Shown: positions 31,701-37,972 of the stretch, piece by piece
Layout of the letters: each line of letters opens with the position of its first letter
Numbering within the stretch: the first letter of the stretch is position 1
Position numbers and translations under genes: made by a program
Notes under the pieces: generated by a model
Seen by the model: the letters and a program-made list of their open reading frames with translations, nothing else
Told to the model about the DNA's origin: nothing
Database searches by the model: none
Source: a virus
IMG/VR virus record: IMGVR_UViG_3300007963_000017
Location: 1-37,972 of that record
Strand: one strand, 5' to 3'
Length of the DNA stretch: 37,972 bases

Positions 31701-33550
31701 TACCGTCTCCCATCGGGACGTATATCAAGTCGAGGTGCCCCTAACTGCCACTGCACACCCAAGTCTGCGGATTGTACCTTTATAGATAGCTGTCTACCAC
31801 GTACGCGGGTGTTTACTTGTGTAGTGTACTTCTCAACCGGCACTGTCGCAGAACGAGCTACTGTACCACTACTATCTCCACCTTCAGATGCAGGGCTACT
31901 AAACCCAGATCCAGAAGACTGTAGCGGTAGTAATTCTAGTGTTGCGCTGGGGCTTTCTGCCGTAGACCCATCAAAAGTTATATCGGGCAAGATTCGGCGT
32001 ATGAATGAGAACCTATCGCCGTCCTCTATATCAAACTCACCAGAAGTAATGAACGCCGTAATAGCTGCTCTCGTTCCGCTCTCGTTGTCATCCACCCCAT
32101 CTTCGTGCGTGACTAGATTGTTACTGTAAGTAGCCGCAACGGGGAGTTGGCGTATGCCAGTATCTAGCCATGCAGACCTAGCCAAGCTGCCAAAGTACCA
32201 AATCTGTTGTGCATAGTTGTAAACAATATACTTATCTATGGTTGAAGAACTGTTTGACGGATAAAACCACCAAACCTCATCAAAACCCTCATTAGTACCC
32301 GCAAAAACCTGCTCTATTTGTTCTTGGTTTATGTCGTTAAAAACATGTCTTTTTAGAGCGCAAGGTAGATTTTTAACCCTGCCATCGTACATATAGAAAG
32401 AATCTGCGCCCATCCAATAAGTTATGTCGTCGGCGTACACTGCGGCGTTTTGTGAGGCTATAGATACGTTATCTCCAAGTAGTTGAGATCCCCACACGGC
32501 AGGTGCGCCCACATACTGTAGAGAATAAAGGGCCGAATCAGTCCACACTAAAATTTCTTGACGAGACTGTAGGGCAGTTACTATTTTTGACCCTTTAGAA
32601 AGGCGTAAATCCCCCGCTTGATTATTAGCTGCGGGCGTCCAATTTGCAGCACTTTCTTGGTCTGACCACCTAATCAACATCGGATCTTGCACAGCAGACC
32701 CTAACGTATTAGCACCAAAGCAGAATACAAACCTACTTACATCTGACACAAGGATGAAATTTTGTTTTGTAGGGGTATTAGAAGCGCCTGCTATAGAAGA
32801 TAGCTCTACTGCGCGTGTAGTAAGTCCATTGCTAGCATCCCAATAGTAGATACTGGCACTACGAGGGCCAAATATAAGGTCTTCACCAAAATTAGATTGA
32901 CTAAACAAGCGCAAAGAGTCCGTAGAAGTGGATCCGTTACCCCATGTGCCTTCGTTCCACCCTCCAGCACCCCAGCCTACTAGCGGTACAGCGGCCTCTG
33001 GGCCTATATTAACTTGGTATTTTGCTGTTACAGAACCACCACCTGTAGCCGATGAAGAAGCTGCACTGCTTGATTCTATAGTGTATGTGTTGCCAGTAGA
33101 GTAAGTTATTTGAAACTCACCGTTTAATGTAAGCCCACCTACCGCAGAGGCTCCGCTAAACGTAACAAAATCACCGTTTATATACCCACCATTAGCATCC
33201 GTAACAGTAACAGTAGTAGACCCACTAACAGTCGTAAAAGGATTAGTAAGAGATACACCAGACGGCGTGCGTTCAGGTGTTACGTCAAAATAAGTACCGC
33301 CTTTTTCTATGTAAAACTTTAAGTTTGTACCTACCCCTAACAGGTTTTGCCCTTCTAGGGTAACCCAGTTAAACAAAGAGCGAGCGACACCTAAAAACGT
33401 GTTACCAGATATTTGCTCCCACCCACCTATTTTTTCAGGAAATCCTGCACGAAACCGCACTTTATCGCAGTCTGCCCAACCCTGTTCATCTACATAACGA
33501 GTAACTTCTTTGTTTACTCCGGGTTTTAAGACTACTTTACGTAACGTCAT
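31700..33550 (-). CDS. Tail or DNA-stabilisation structural protein (616 aa), beta-propeller-like
   Basis: The N-terminus, MTLRKVVLKPGVNKEVTRY with CDKVRFRAGFPEKIGGW, is a signature I associate with a conserved structural protein of marine podoviruses. Repeated beta-strand blocks, many with WFxG/WGxG-like turns, suggest a beta-propeller as in P22 gp10-type tail-hub or stabilisation proteins; a T7 tubular-protein-B-like role is the other option. It has no catalytic motif. It overlaps the endolysin stop by one base (TAATG). The family as a virion protein is confident; the exact part is inferred. Confidence 0.72.
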   Translation of the reverse strand: MTLRKVVLKPGVNKEVTRYVDEQGWADCDKVRFRAGFPEKIGGWEQISGNTFLGVARSLFNWVTLEGQNLLGVGTNLKFYIEKGGTYFDVTPERTPSGVSLTNPFTTVSGSTTVTVTDANGGYINGDFVTFSGASAVGGLTLNGEFQITYSTGNTYTIESSSAASSSATGGGSVTAKYQVNIGPEAAVPLVGWGAGGWNEGTWGNGSTSTDSLRLFSQSNFGEDLIFGPRSASIYYWDASNGLTTRAVELSSIAGASNTPTKQNFILVSDVSRFVFCFGANTLGSAVQDPMLIRWSDQESAANWTPAANNQAGDLRLSKGSKIVTALQSRQEILVWTDSALYSLQYVGAPAVWGSQLLGDNVSIASQNAAVYADDITYWMGADSFYMYDGRVKNLPCALKRHVFNDINQEQIEQVFAGTNEGFDEVWWFYPSNSSSTIDKYIVYNYAQQIWYFGSLARSAWLDTGIRQLPVAATYSNNLVTHEDGVDDNESGTRAAITAFITSGEFDIEDGDRFSFIRRILPDITFDGSTAESPSATLELLPLQSSGSGFSSPASEGGDSSGTVARSATVPVEKYTTQVNTRVRGRQLSIKVQSADLGVQWQLGAPRLDIRPDGRR

Positions 33551-33984
33551 TATTTGTACTCGCCTGATCGTATAAGTTCAGTAACTTCTACTGCGCGATC
33601 CCCCACCTGCTCTGCCCACCTGCTATCCATAAACTCGTCAGCAGCTACATCGTATTGTTCACGAGACATAGCTTCTAAGGCTTTAACGAACCCTCGTAGT
33701 CTGGTCAGACCAAGATTGAAGGATAGGTTAATCATCGCGTCACGACGAGGTTTACCCAAAGACCCATACCAGTCGTACGTTGCCCTTAACTCTGCATCGC
33801 AGCGTTCTATGTCATTCATTAACAGGTATTCGATCTCATCATCGGAAAGACCAATACCGCCGTTTTCGTCCAAATTGCGCCCGACACCTACAGTTATCAT
33901 GTTTTCTGAGCATTTGTACGCATGGCTACGCACACCCTCATGCCGTTTTAATGTTTCTACAAGTGGCCCCATGAATGTCACCAT
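33550..33984 (-). CDS. Endolysin, GH24 lysozyme (T4/P22 type) with Cys in place of catalytic Asp
   Basis: A 144-residue muramidase. The GH24 catalytic pattern is present as E16 in KRHEGVRSHAY, C25 and T31 in ENMITVGVGRN, with the same spacing as E11-D20-T26 of T4 lysozyme. C25 stands where T4 has Asp; T4 lysozyme with D20C is known to stay active, and Cys is natural in many phage endolysins (YLCPAG type). The C-terminal lobe contains RDAMINLSFNLG and the FVKALEAM helix of the fold. There is no signal peptide, so it depends on the holin encoded immediately upstream. The ATG follows GAGAGGT. Confidence 0.92.
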   Translation of the reverse strand: MVTFMGPLVETLKRHEGVRSHAYKCSENMITVGVGRNLDENGGIGLSDDEIEYLLMNDIERCDAELRATYDWYGSLGKPRRDAMINLSFNLGLTRLRGFVKALEAMSREQYDVAADEFMDSRWAEQVGDRAVEVTELIRSGEYK

Positions 33985-34368
33985 CTACCTCTCCCGTGCT
34001 ACGGAGTTAACCTTCTCGTAGCTTCTCATTGCGCCCAATCCGAGCATACCCATCATAACGGGCACTAAGAGCGTTGTATCTACTTCTGGCACAGCTACCC
34101 AGATGCTGATTATGTTGGCGATGATTGTGTTGTAGAGCAGGCCCAGCGCACAGATCCAGCCGATGGCAGGTCGCCACCCAGCAACAAACAAGCTCTTGTG
34201 TGCGGCCTCCATCTTGTTAATTTCAAGCTGGCCCTTGAGCGCCTCATGCGAGTGTTTTTCACTCATCGTCGCTATCTCATGGGCTAAGGCGTTCTTCTGG
34301 TCTTTGTCTTCAATGAACTTGTCCAGCAGTCCAGTGACCGGCCCAACTAGCGATGCAACAATACTCAT
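33985..34368 (-). CDS. Holin, 3TM/GTA-holin-like family
   Basis: A 127-residue protein with an amphipathic charged N-terminal half (about 1-58) and the family signature GWRPAIGWICALGLLYN at 64-80. Membrane segments are at about 68-92 and 98-114; the N-terminal VASLVGPVTGLL could be a third, weaker one. The call matches the Phage_holin_3/GTA holin type (DUF3154-like). It sits directly before the endolysin with no gap, the usual holin-lysin order. It would form inner-membrane lesions letting the lysozyme reach peptidoglycan. Confidence 0.88.
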   Translation of the reverse strand: MSIVASLVGPVTGLLDKFIEDKDQKNALAHEIATMSEKHSHEALKGQLEINKMEAAHKSLFVAGWRPAIGWICALGLLYNTIIANIISIWVAVPEVDTTLLVPVMMGMLGLGAMRSYEKVNSVARER

Positions 34369-34371
34369 AAT

Positions 34372-34698
34372 CTATTTCCTATTTGACCATGCTTGTGCGC
34401 CAAAAAACGCAGCCAGTATACCTGCAACGGACACAAAGTAGACCGCAGCCATGTCGCCCAAGATAGATGCAGCTTGGTTCATCCCGAAGAACTCACTGAC
34501 AACGACAAGCGATGGATAGAGCAACATCCCCCAGAGTGCAAACCAACTCATAGCACGTTGTGCGTCTGCTCGTTCGTGCCGTAATCGTAGTTCTTGTAGC
34601 TCTCTGCTAGTTTGTAGCTCTTCGTCAGTAACAATGCCATCGCCATCCGCATCGTATTCGGCGTATTCAGAGTCTTCTTCTAGTTTTTTTGCAGCCAT
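34372..34698 (-). CDS. Membrane protein with a canonical EF-hand (108 aa)
   Basis: Residues 16-27 form a textbook EF-hand loop (DADGDGIVTDEE: D16, D18, D20, T24, E27). It is flanked by charged helices and followed by two transmembrane helices at about 48-70 (WFALWGMLLYPSLVVVSEFF) and 77-101. The start at 34698 (TAATG overlap with the upstream stop) is preferred to a longer form at 34743 that would overlap the upstream gene. Placed directly before the holin in a cluster of small membrane proteins, it may be a second holin or a holin regulator. Calcium control is an inference from the loop. Confidence 0.75.
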   Translation of the reverse strand: MAAKKLEEDSEYAEYDADGDGIVTDEELQTSRELQELRLRHERADAQRAMSWFALWGMLLYPSLVVVSEFFGMNQAASILGDMAAVYFVSVAGILAAFFGAQAWSNRK

Positions 34699-34913
34699 TA
34701 GTCGTATGTCTTTGTGTTTGCGTTTACTCGTTTCGGTATGCAATACGCGCTGATATTCGTCTGCCGCTGCACCGCGCGATCCTTAACCAAATTAACCTTA
34801 CCCGTCTCAACCCACTGAGCAAACTGATTGCATCTCTGTATGTTGCGGAAATAGAACTGATCAGCAATTGGCTCACCCTCAACAATCACCACTAGCAGAA
34901 AGGCCATTATCAT
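34698..34913 (-). CDS. Small secreted or membrane-anchored protein (71 aa)
   Basis: The first residues (MIMAFLLVVIVEGEP) form a short hydrophobic signal or anchor. The rest is polar, with two cysteines (RCNQFAQW and AYCIPKRV) that could pair in the periplasm. Similar short proteins are common in marine phage lysis regions. It has no lipobox and is not embedded in a larger gene, so it is not a clear Rz1-type spanin. It overlaps both neighbours (ATGA, TAATG). Confidence 0.65.
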   Translation of the reverse strand: MIMAFLLVVIVEGEPIADQFYFRNIQRCNQFAQWVETGKVNLVKDRAVQRQTNISAYCIPKRVNANTKTYD

Positions 34914-35374
34914 CCGTACACCTTCACCATAATTGCAAACCCCGCTGCGATTATCATCCCACCAATAAGCAAAGTGGTGCCTCCTACTAGGATCTGGTTG
35001 GTCAGATGTTGTCGCGCCTTCTTTTTACGAGCAATCATTCTCAGATGCTCTTGCCTGTCCTGTTCTTGTTGGGCTTTTGCGGCCTTAAAATCGTCTAACA
35101 GCTTTGGGTCTGCGATGAGGAGCAAATCGTGGACGCTCTGCCAGTGCCGGTCATATTGCCTTTTTATCATTTGGAGCTTCAAGATTTCATTCTGAGTAAG
35201 AGGCTTGAAAGTGCTTTGTCGGCGTTGCGCCTCAAACTCTGTGATGCCCTCTCCAAAGTCCGAGATCATCCCCATTACCTGATGAACACCCTGACCTGTT
35301 TCGTTGCATTGAGCGATTAACCCGTTAATGGCAGATAAGGTGGCTGTAGCCGCTGCAATGCTTTCAATTACCAT
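34910..35374 (-). CDS. C-terminally anchored coiled-coil membrane protein (154 aa)
   Basis: The protein starts with a weakly hydrophobic Ala/Thr segment. A long charged helix (about 55-120, with ILKLQMIKRQYDRHW and KAQQEQDRQEHLRMIARKKK) follows. It ends in a single strong transmembrane helix (ILVGGTTLLIGGMIIAAGFAIMV is divided by no charge) at the C-terminus. Topology resembles tail-anchored proteins or an inverted spanin-like protein. Its role is unknown; the location among lysis genes is the main clue. No Shine-Dalgarno sequence precedes the start, which follows a GC-rich mini-hairpin, so translation is probably coupled to the upstream gene. Confidence 0.65.
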   Translation of the reverse strand: MVIESIAAATATLSAINGLIAQCNETGQGVHQVMGMISDFGEGITEFEAQRRQSTFKPLTQNEILKLQMIKRQYDRHWQSVHDLLLIADPKLLDDFKAAKAQQEQDRQEHLRMIARKKKARQHLTNQILVGGTTLLIGGMIIAAGFAIMVKVYG

Positions 35375-35380
35375 TGGGGG

Positions 35381-35569
35381 TCACCCCATGAAAAACTGCG
35401 GCAATGCTGCCGCTGCAATCAATGCGTACAGTCCGTAAATAAGATGCTCTAGGTGCTTAAACTTGGCAGAGCCTTCTGCAAGACGCTCTTCGATACGCTG
35501 GTAGCGCAAGGCACACTCTCGCTCATGGGCGTTGACTTCGTTTAATGCTTGTTCGCCTTTGTCGCTCAT
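35381..35569 (-). CDS. Small helical protein with C-terminal membrane segment (62 aa), XhlA-like
   Basis: A charged coiled-coil-like helix (NEVNAHERECALRYQRIEER) is followed by KFKHLEHLIYGLYALIAAAA, a membrane segment near the C-terminus. This layout is that of haemolysin XhlA-type phage proteins, which associate with holins, but the resemblance is at the level of architecture. The stop TGA lies in a 3-base loop between GGGG and CCCC (35377-35387), just before the next start. ATG 35569 overlaps the previous stop. Confidence 0.65.
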   Translation of the reverse strand: MSDKGEQALNEVNAHERECALRYQRIEERLAEGSAKFKHLEHLIYGLYALIAAAALPQFFMG

Positions 35570-35769
35570 ACCGATACATTCACTCTCTGGGTAGGCGCTA
35601 GTGGTTGCGCTTCTACCTTGTTACCTTCTTTGGTGTACATAGTCGGTATGATTGTTTCCACCGCCTCGCGCACAGTCTCGCCTTCAGCGCCTGTCCTTAA
35701 CCGCTCTTGCTTTTGAACTGCTACCTGCTTCCAACTAACTTGAGCAGTATCATTAATGCTGATGTCCAT
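35566..35769 (-). CDS. Unknown 67-aa protein
   Basis: Starts at ATG 35769 (MDISINDTAQVSWKQVAVQK), with GAGGGTGAG about 10 bases upstream; the GTG at 35778 is an alternative three codons longer. It has a helical, charged middle and a Pro-rich C-terminus (AQPLAPTQRVNVSV). No domain is recognised. It overlaps the 2OG-oxygenase-like gene by 17 bases and the next gene by four. Confidence 0.55.
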   Translation of the reverse strand: MDISINDTAQVSWKQVAVQKQERLRTGAEGETVREAVETIIPTMYTKEGNKVEAQPLAPTQRVNVSV

Positions 35770-36463
35770 CTTGCTCACCCTCTACAGGAAAACAATTGAT
35801 ATTGGCGGCTACTGTTCTTCGCTCGCCTTCCCCCTGAAAAGGGTAGACCATATGTTGCATCCAACTCGGAAACATATATAGCCTCCCCACCTGCGGCCTC
35901 ACTACGACATTCTGCGTAGGTTTAAGCCTTTCTCTATCCCATGTGCTCGACTGTCCGTAGTTGAAACACAAACAGCCATCTGACTCACCAGAGGCGTTAT
36001 ACAGACCATATTCTTGCGATCCCGGCCTTGGCCCCTGCACTATCTGTGGCGGCACCTTAGTCCATGTCGTACAGCTAATACCCATAACCGTCTTCGTGCC
36101 GTGGTCATGGATGGGGTTGTAATCCCCCTCGTAACTATGCACAGACCATAGCTCATCCATCTCGACGTTTCTGTTGCCGTCTAGCAACTGACCAGACTGG
36201 GCCATGAACTGGTTAATATACGTCACGCCCATCTCGCACAAGAACCTAGAAAACGGTGCAAGCCTTGGATCTTCGTGATCCATAACAAGCTGCTCACCTG
36301 TCTTAATCTGACCAACTAGCGTGTGCGCTGCGCTGACCTTATCGTCTTGCGTAACTAGCTCATCAAGGTAGTCGTTACACGAATCAACAAACTCTGTCGG
36401 GATGTCCAGTTCCATCAAAAATACCGATGGAAGCGGGTGCATCTGATACTGAATCTCAGCCAT
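35753..36463 (-). CDS. Putative 2-oxoglutarate/Fe(II) oxygenase
   Basis: A 236-residue protein with the layout of the phage 2OG-Fe(II) oxygenase family (PF13759-like). The first metal site is YNPIHDHG with H119 and H121 around D120. The distal site is FPSWMQHMVYPF with H204, followed by an Arg-containing GEGERRTVAANIN that would bind 2-oxoglutarate. The DWSF barrel strands lie between. Such enzymes hydroxylate proteins or small molecules and are frequent in aquatic phages, often near tail genes. The substrate is unknown. The family is likely but divergent from the standard motif. Confidence 0.75.
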   Translation of the reverse strand: MAEIQYQMHPLPSVFLMELDIPTEFVDSCNDYLDELVTQDDKVSAAHTLVGQIKTGEQLVMDHEDPRLAPFSRFLCEMGVTYINQFMAQSGQLLDGNRNVEMDELWSVHSYEGDYNPIHDHGTKTVMGISCTTWTKVPPQIVQGPRPGSQEYGLYNASGESDGCLCFNYGQSSTWDRERLKPTQNVVVRPQVGRLYMFPSWMQHMVYPFQGEGERRTVAANINCFPVEGEQDGHQH

Positions 36464-36644
36464 TTATCGCTTCGACAGCAGCTTCTTCCTCGCCGTCTTC
36501 TGGCTCTTCTTCTGGTTCAACCAACTGAGCATCAGCTTGCACTTTGATCTTCATCATCAAAGGCCATGTGCCTGACTTACTTGGCATATCACCAAGGATT
36601 GCTAGGATTGCGTTGATCTCGTTTTCTTCTAGGTTGATTTGCAC
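36456..36644 (-). CDS. Unknown 62-aa acidic protein
   Basis: Starts at GTG 36644 with AAGGAAAA upstream. The N-terminal MQINLEENEINAILAILGDM is a helical pattern I have seen in many short marine phage proteins (NEVN.IL..L..LP). The C-terminus is a run of Glu and Ala (EEEPEDGEEEAAV). No function is known. It overlaps the oxygenase gene by eight bases. Confidence 0.6.
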   Translation of the reverse strand: MQINLEENEINAILAILGDMPSKSGTWPLMMKIKVQADAQLVEPEEEPEDGEEEAAVEAING

Positions 36645-36657
36645 GGTCTATTTTTCC

Positions 36658-36918
36658 TTATGGTGTGTATGCTTTGGCTGCGGTAACAGCCGAGTCGATG
36701 GCACTAAAGTCTTCTGAACCCCAATCGCCTAGCGCCTTGCCGTACTCTAAGTATCCAGCACTACGCAGTACACGCTCTTGCTTTTCAGCACCTGTAAGAT
36801 CGTTGCCGAACTCGTTATCAGATGCCAACACACTGGTGATGACATTCGCGCCATCCAACATGGCTTGATACATTTTGGCTTTTTCTTCGTCAGTACGGGC
36901 TACTGCTTCTTCAGACAT
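36658..36918 (-). CDS. Unknown 86-aa protein
   Basis: A helical acidic protein (MSEEAVARTDEEKAKMYQAM) with no recognisable domain. The ATG at 36918 has an excellent ribosome binding site, AAGGAGG, and the gene lies 10 bases behind the tail-fibre stop. The strong site suggests abundant production, so a virion or assembly role such as tail-fibre helper is possible, but this is inferred from context only. Confidence 0.6.
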   Translation of the reverse strand: MSEEAVARTDEEKAKMYQAMLDGANVITSVLASDNEFGNDLTGAEKQERVLRSAGYLEYGKALGDWGSEDFSAIDSAVTAAKAYTP

Positions 36919-36928
36919 GATGTCCTCC

Positions 36929-37972
36929 TTATGATTCTAATGCGGCTACACGCGCCGTTAATGCAGTAATAATTGCGTCTTGGTCTTGGATGGCTTTGAC
37001 AAGGATCGGGATGAATTTTTCGTACTGAAGACCGTACTGTTTGCCATCACCCGATAGCGATACCGTAAGGTTTTTCTTTTCTGCAATCTTGTATCCAGCC
37101 GCTTCCTCGAGCGCCAACACAGATTGAGCTTTGAAGCCAACGTCCATCCAGTCTTCTTTGTGCGTACCGTCTGGCGTTTGTGCGTCTAAATCGTAATCAT
37201 CAGCGTATTTGTCGCCATATTTAGAACGCTTGTCCCAATAATATGTGACAGGTTCTAAGGCTTTTACAAAGTCCAACCCGAGGTCTAGGTCAACAAAGTC
37301 AGTTTTGTCGCGTTGATCTGACGCTACTGTTAAAGCTACTTGAATGTGAGCACTTGTAATATTTTCATCAGCTATATGAATTTCATTACTGTGAGTAGTT
37401 ACAACACCGCCGGGGCTTCCTGTGCGTCCTGAGTCATGGCCTAAACATAAGTTATTGGAGCCACTTGTAAGATCTTCTAACGCAAATATACCTATAGCGG
37501 TATTGTCATTTCCAGTAACAACAGCATCTCCCCCTGATCCATACCCGACAAAAACATTGTTAGACCCTGTAGTCATTTCGTCGCCAGCTAGACTGCCGAT
37601 GAGAGTGTTACGGACTCCCGTGGTGACTGCATCTCCAGCAGCGTATCCAATAGCTACGTTGTATGCGGTTGTCGCGGTAGTGAAGTTTTGGTTTTGAAGT
37701 GCAGATCTGCCTAAAGCTGTTGATCGACTTCCTAAACTATCTGCCGTGAGAGCGTTGTAGCCCAAGGCAACATTGTTTGAGCCTGTTGTGAACGCATCAC
37801 CCGCAAGAGCACCGATGAGGGTGTTGAAGGTTCCTGTGGTGACTGACAGACCTGCGTTAGTTCCTACAGCAGTATTGTAAGCATTTGTAGCTGTAGTGAA
37901 GTTCTGAAGCTCTAAAGCGTTTAGACCTATTGCAACTGATTTACTGCCTTTTGTGTCAGAACTCAAAGCGAA
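36929..37972 (-). CDS. Tail fibre with C-terminal S74 intramolecular chaperone (5' end outside window)
   Basis: The frame is open through the right edge, so only the C-terminal 347 residues are seen. The visible part starts with Gly/Asn-rich beta-helix-like repeats of the YadA-head kind (NTAVGTNAG, NNVALGYNAL, NNVFVGYG, DNTAIGIFAL). Then comes the peptidase S74 domain with ASDQRDK, where the Ser (codon at 37319-37321) is the expected self-cleavage site, then DFVKALEPVTYYWD and DVGFKAQSVLALE. A C-terminal trimerising helix (KAIQDQDAIITALTARVAAL) ends it. The chaperone folds the trimeric fibre and is then cut off. It determines host attachment. Confidence 0.9.
   Translation of the reverse strand, partial: FALSSDTKGSKSVAIGLNALELQNFTTATNAYNTAVGTNAGLSVTTGTFNTLIGALAGDAFTTGSNNVALGYNALTADSLGSRSTALGRSALQNQNFTTATTAYNVAIGYAAGDAVTTGVRNTLIGSLAGDEMTTGSNNVFVGYGSGGDAVVTGNDNTAIGIFALEDLTSGSNNLCLGHDSGRTGSPGGVVTTHSNEIHIADENITSAHIQVALTVASDQRDKTDFVDLDLGLDFVKALEPVTYYWDKRSKYGDKYADDYDLDAQTPDGTHKEDWMDVGFKAQSVLALEEAAGYKIAEKKNLTVSLSGDGKQYGLQYEKFIPILVKAIQDQDAIITALTARVAALES
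37487..37918 (-). repeat. Two copies of a 72-residue repeat in the tail fibre
   Basis: The block beginning ALELQNFTTATNAYN (from 37918) recurs as ALQNQNFTTATTAYN (from 37702), exactly 72 codons apart, and both continue with TLIG.LAGD..TTGSNNV. The similarity at residue level is high in the first 50 residues and weaker afterwards, with a third partial echo beyond. It indicates duplication of a structural module of the fibre shaft. Confidence 0.8.

Overview
The window reads as most of one side of a lytic-style tailed-phage genome (Caudoviricetes), probably a podovirus of an aquatic bacterium. The evidence is a phage family-A DNA polymerase, a T7 gp2.5-like single-stranded DNA-binding protein, a primase-DUF927 helicase, a GH24 endolysin with a 3TM holin, a self-processing tail fibre and very long virion proteins of the PLxRFG/polyvalent type. 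Several structural proteins look to me like families that recur in marine podoviruses, for example those of the SAR116 phage HMO-2011 group. That placement is from memory of family sequences and is an inference; the host cannot be fixed from the sequence. I see no rRNA, tRNA, CRISPR array, insertion sequence or integrase.

Layout. Positions 1-15741 are all on the + strand and form a densely packed early/replication module. It begins with the tail of an unidentified gene, then a MoxR-type AAA+ ATPase (215), a HEXXH+VWA partner (1337) and two unknowns. Next come a VRR-NUC nuclease (3963), DNA polymerase (4984), a PD-(D/E)XK nuclease with four possible Fe-S cysteines (7225), an SNF2 helicase (8681), small DNA-binding and Cys-rich proteins (10274-11582), an SSB (11575), the primase-helicase (12433) and two small proteins. 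Stop/start overlaps of 1-10 bases are the rule, so most of it is translationally coupled. Positions 37972-15834 are all on the - strand and form the late module. In transcription order it holds a tail fibre with S74 chaperone, small proteins, a 2OG-oxygenase-like gene, a cluster of small membrane proteins ending in holin and endolysin (35569-33550), a beta-rich 616-aa virion protein, two small virion proteins, a 1948-aa giant, three medium virion proteins and a 2065-aa giant with a metallopeptidase motif. The two modules converge on a strong hairpin at 15790-15827. Terminase, portal and major capsid genes are not in the window and presumably lie beyond its right edge.

How it fits together. 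The + module supplies polymerase, primase/helicase, SSB, a second helicase and two nucleases: a nearly self-sufficient replication and recombination set. The - module builds the tail, the lysis apparatus and the large proteins likely to be carried in the particle and ejected.

Most unusual signals. (1) A family of near-identical palindromes (GTCTAAC-N2-GTTAGAC) lies 22-27 bases before four + strand start codons. (2) A predicted H-type RNA pseudoknot with a nested hairpin (12322-12382) sits between the SSB and the primase gene. (3) The only long gene-poor stretch (8172-8498) is full of perfect hairpins. (4) A phage-borne MoxR/VWA-HEXXH pair may work with the adjacent 310-aa unknown.
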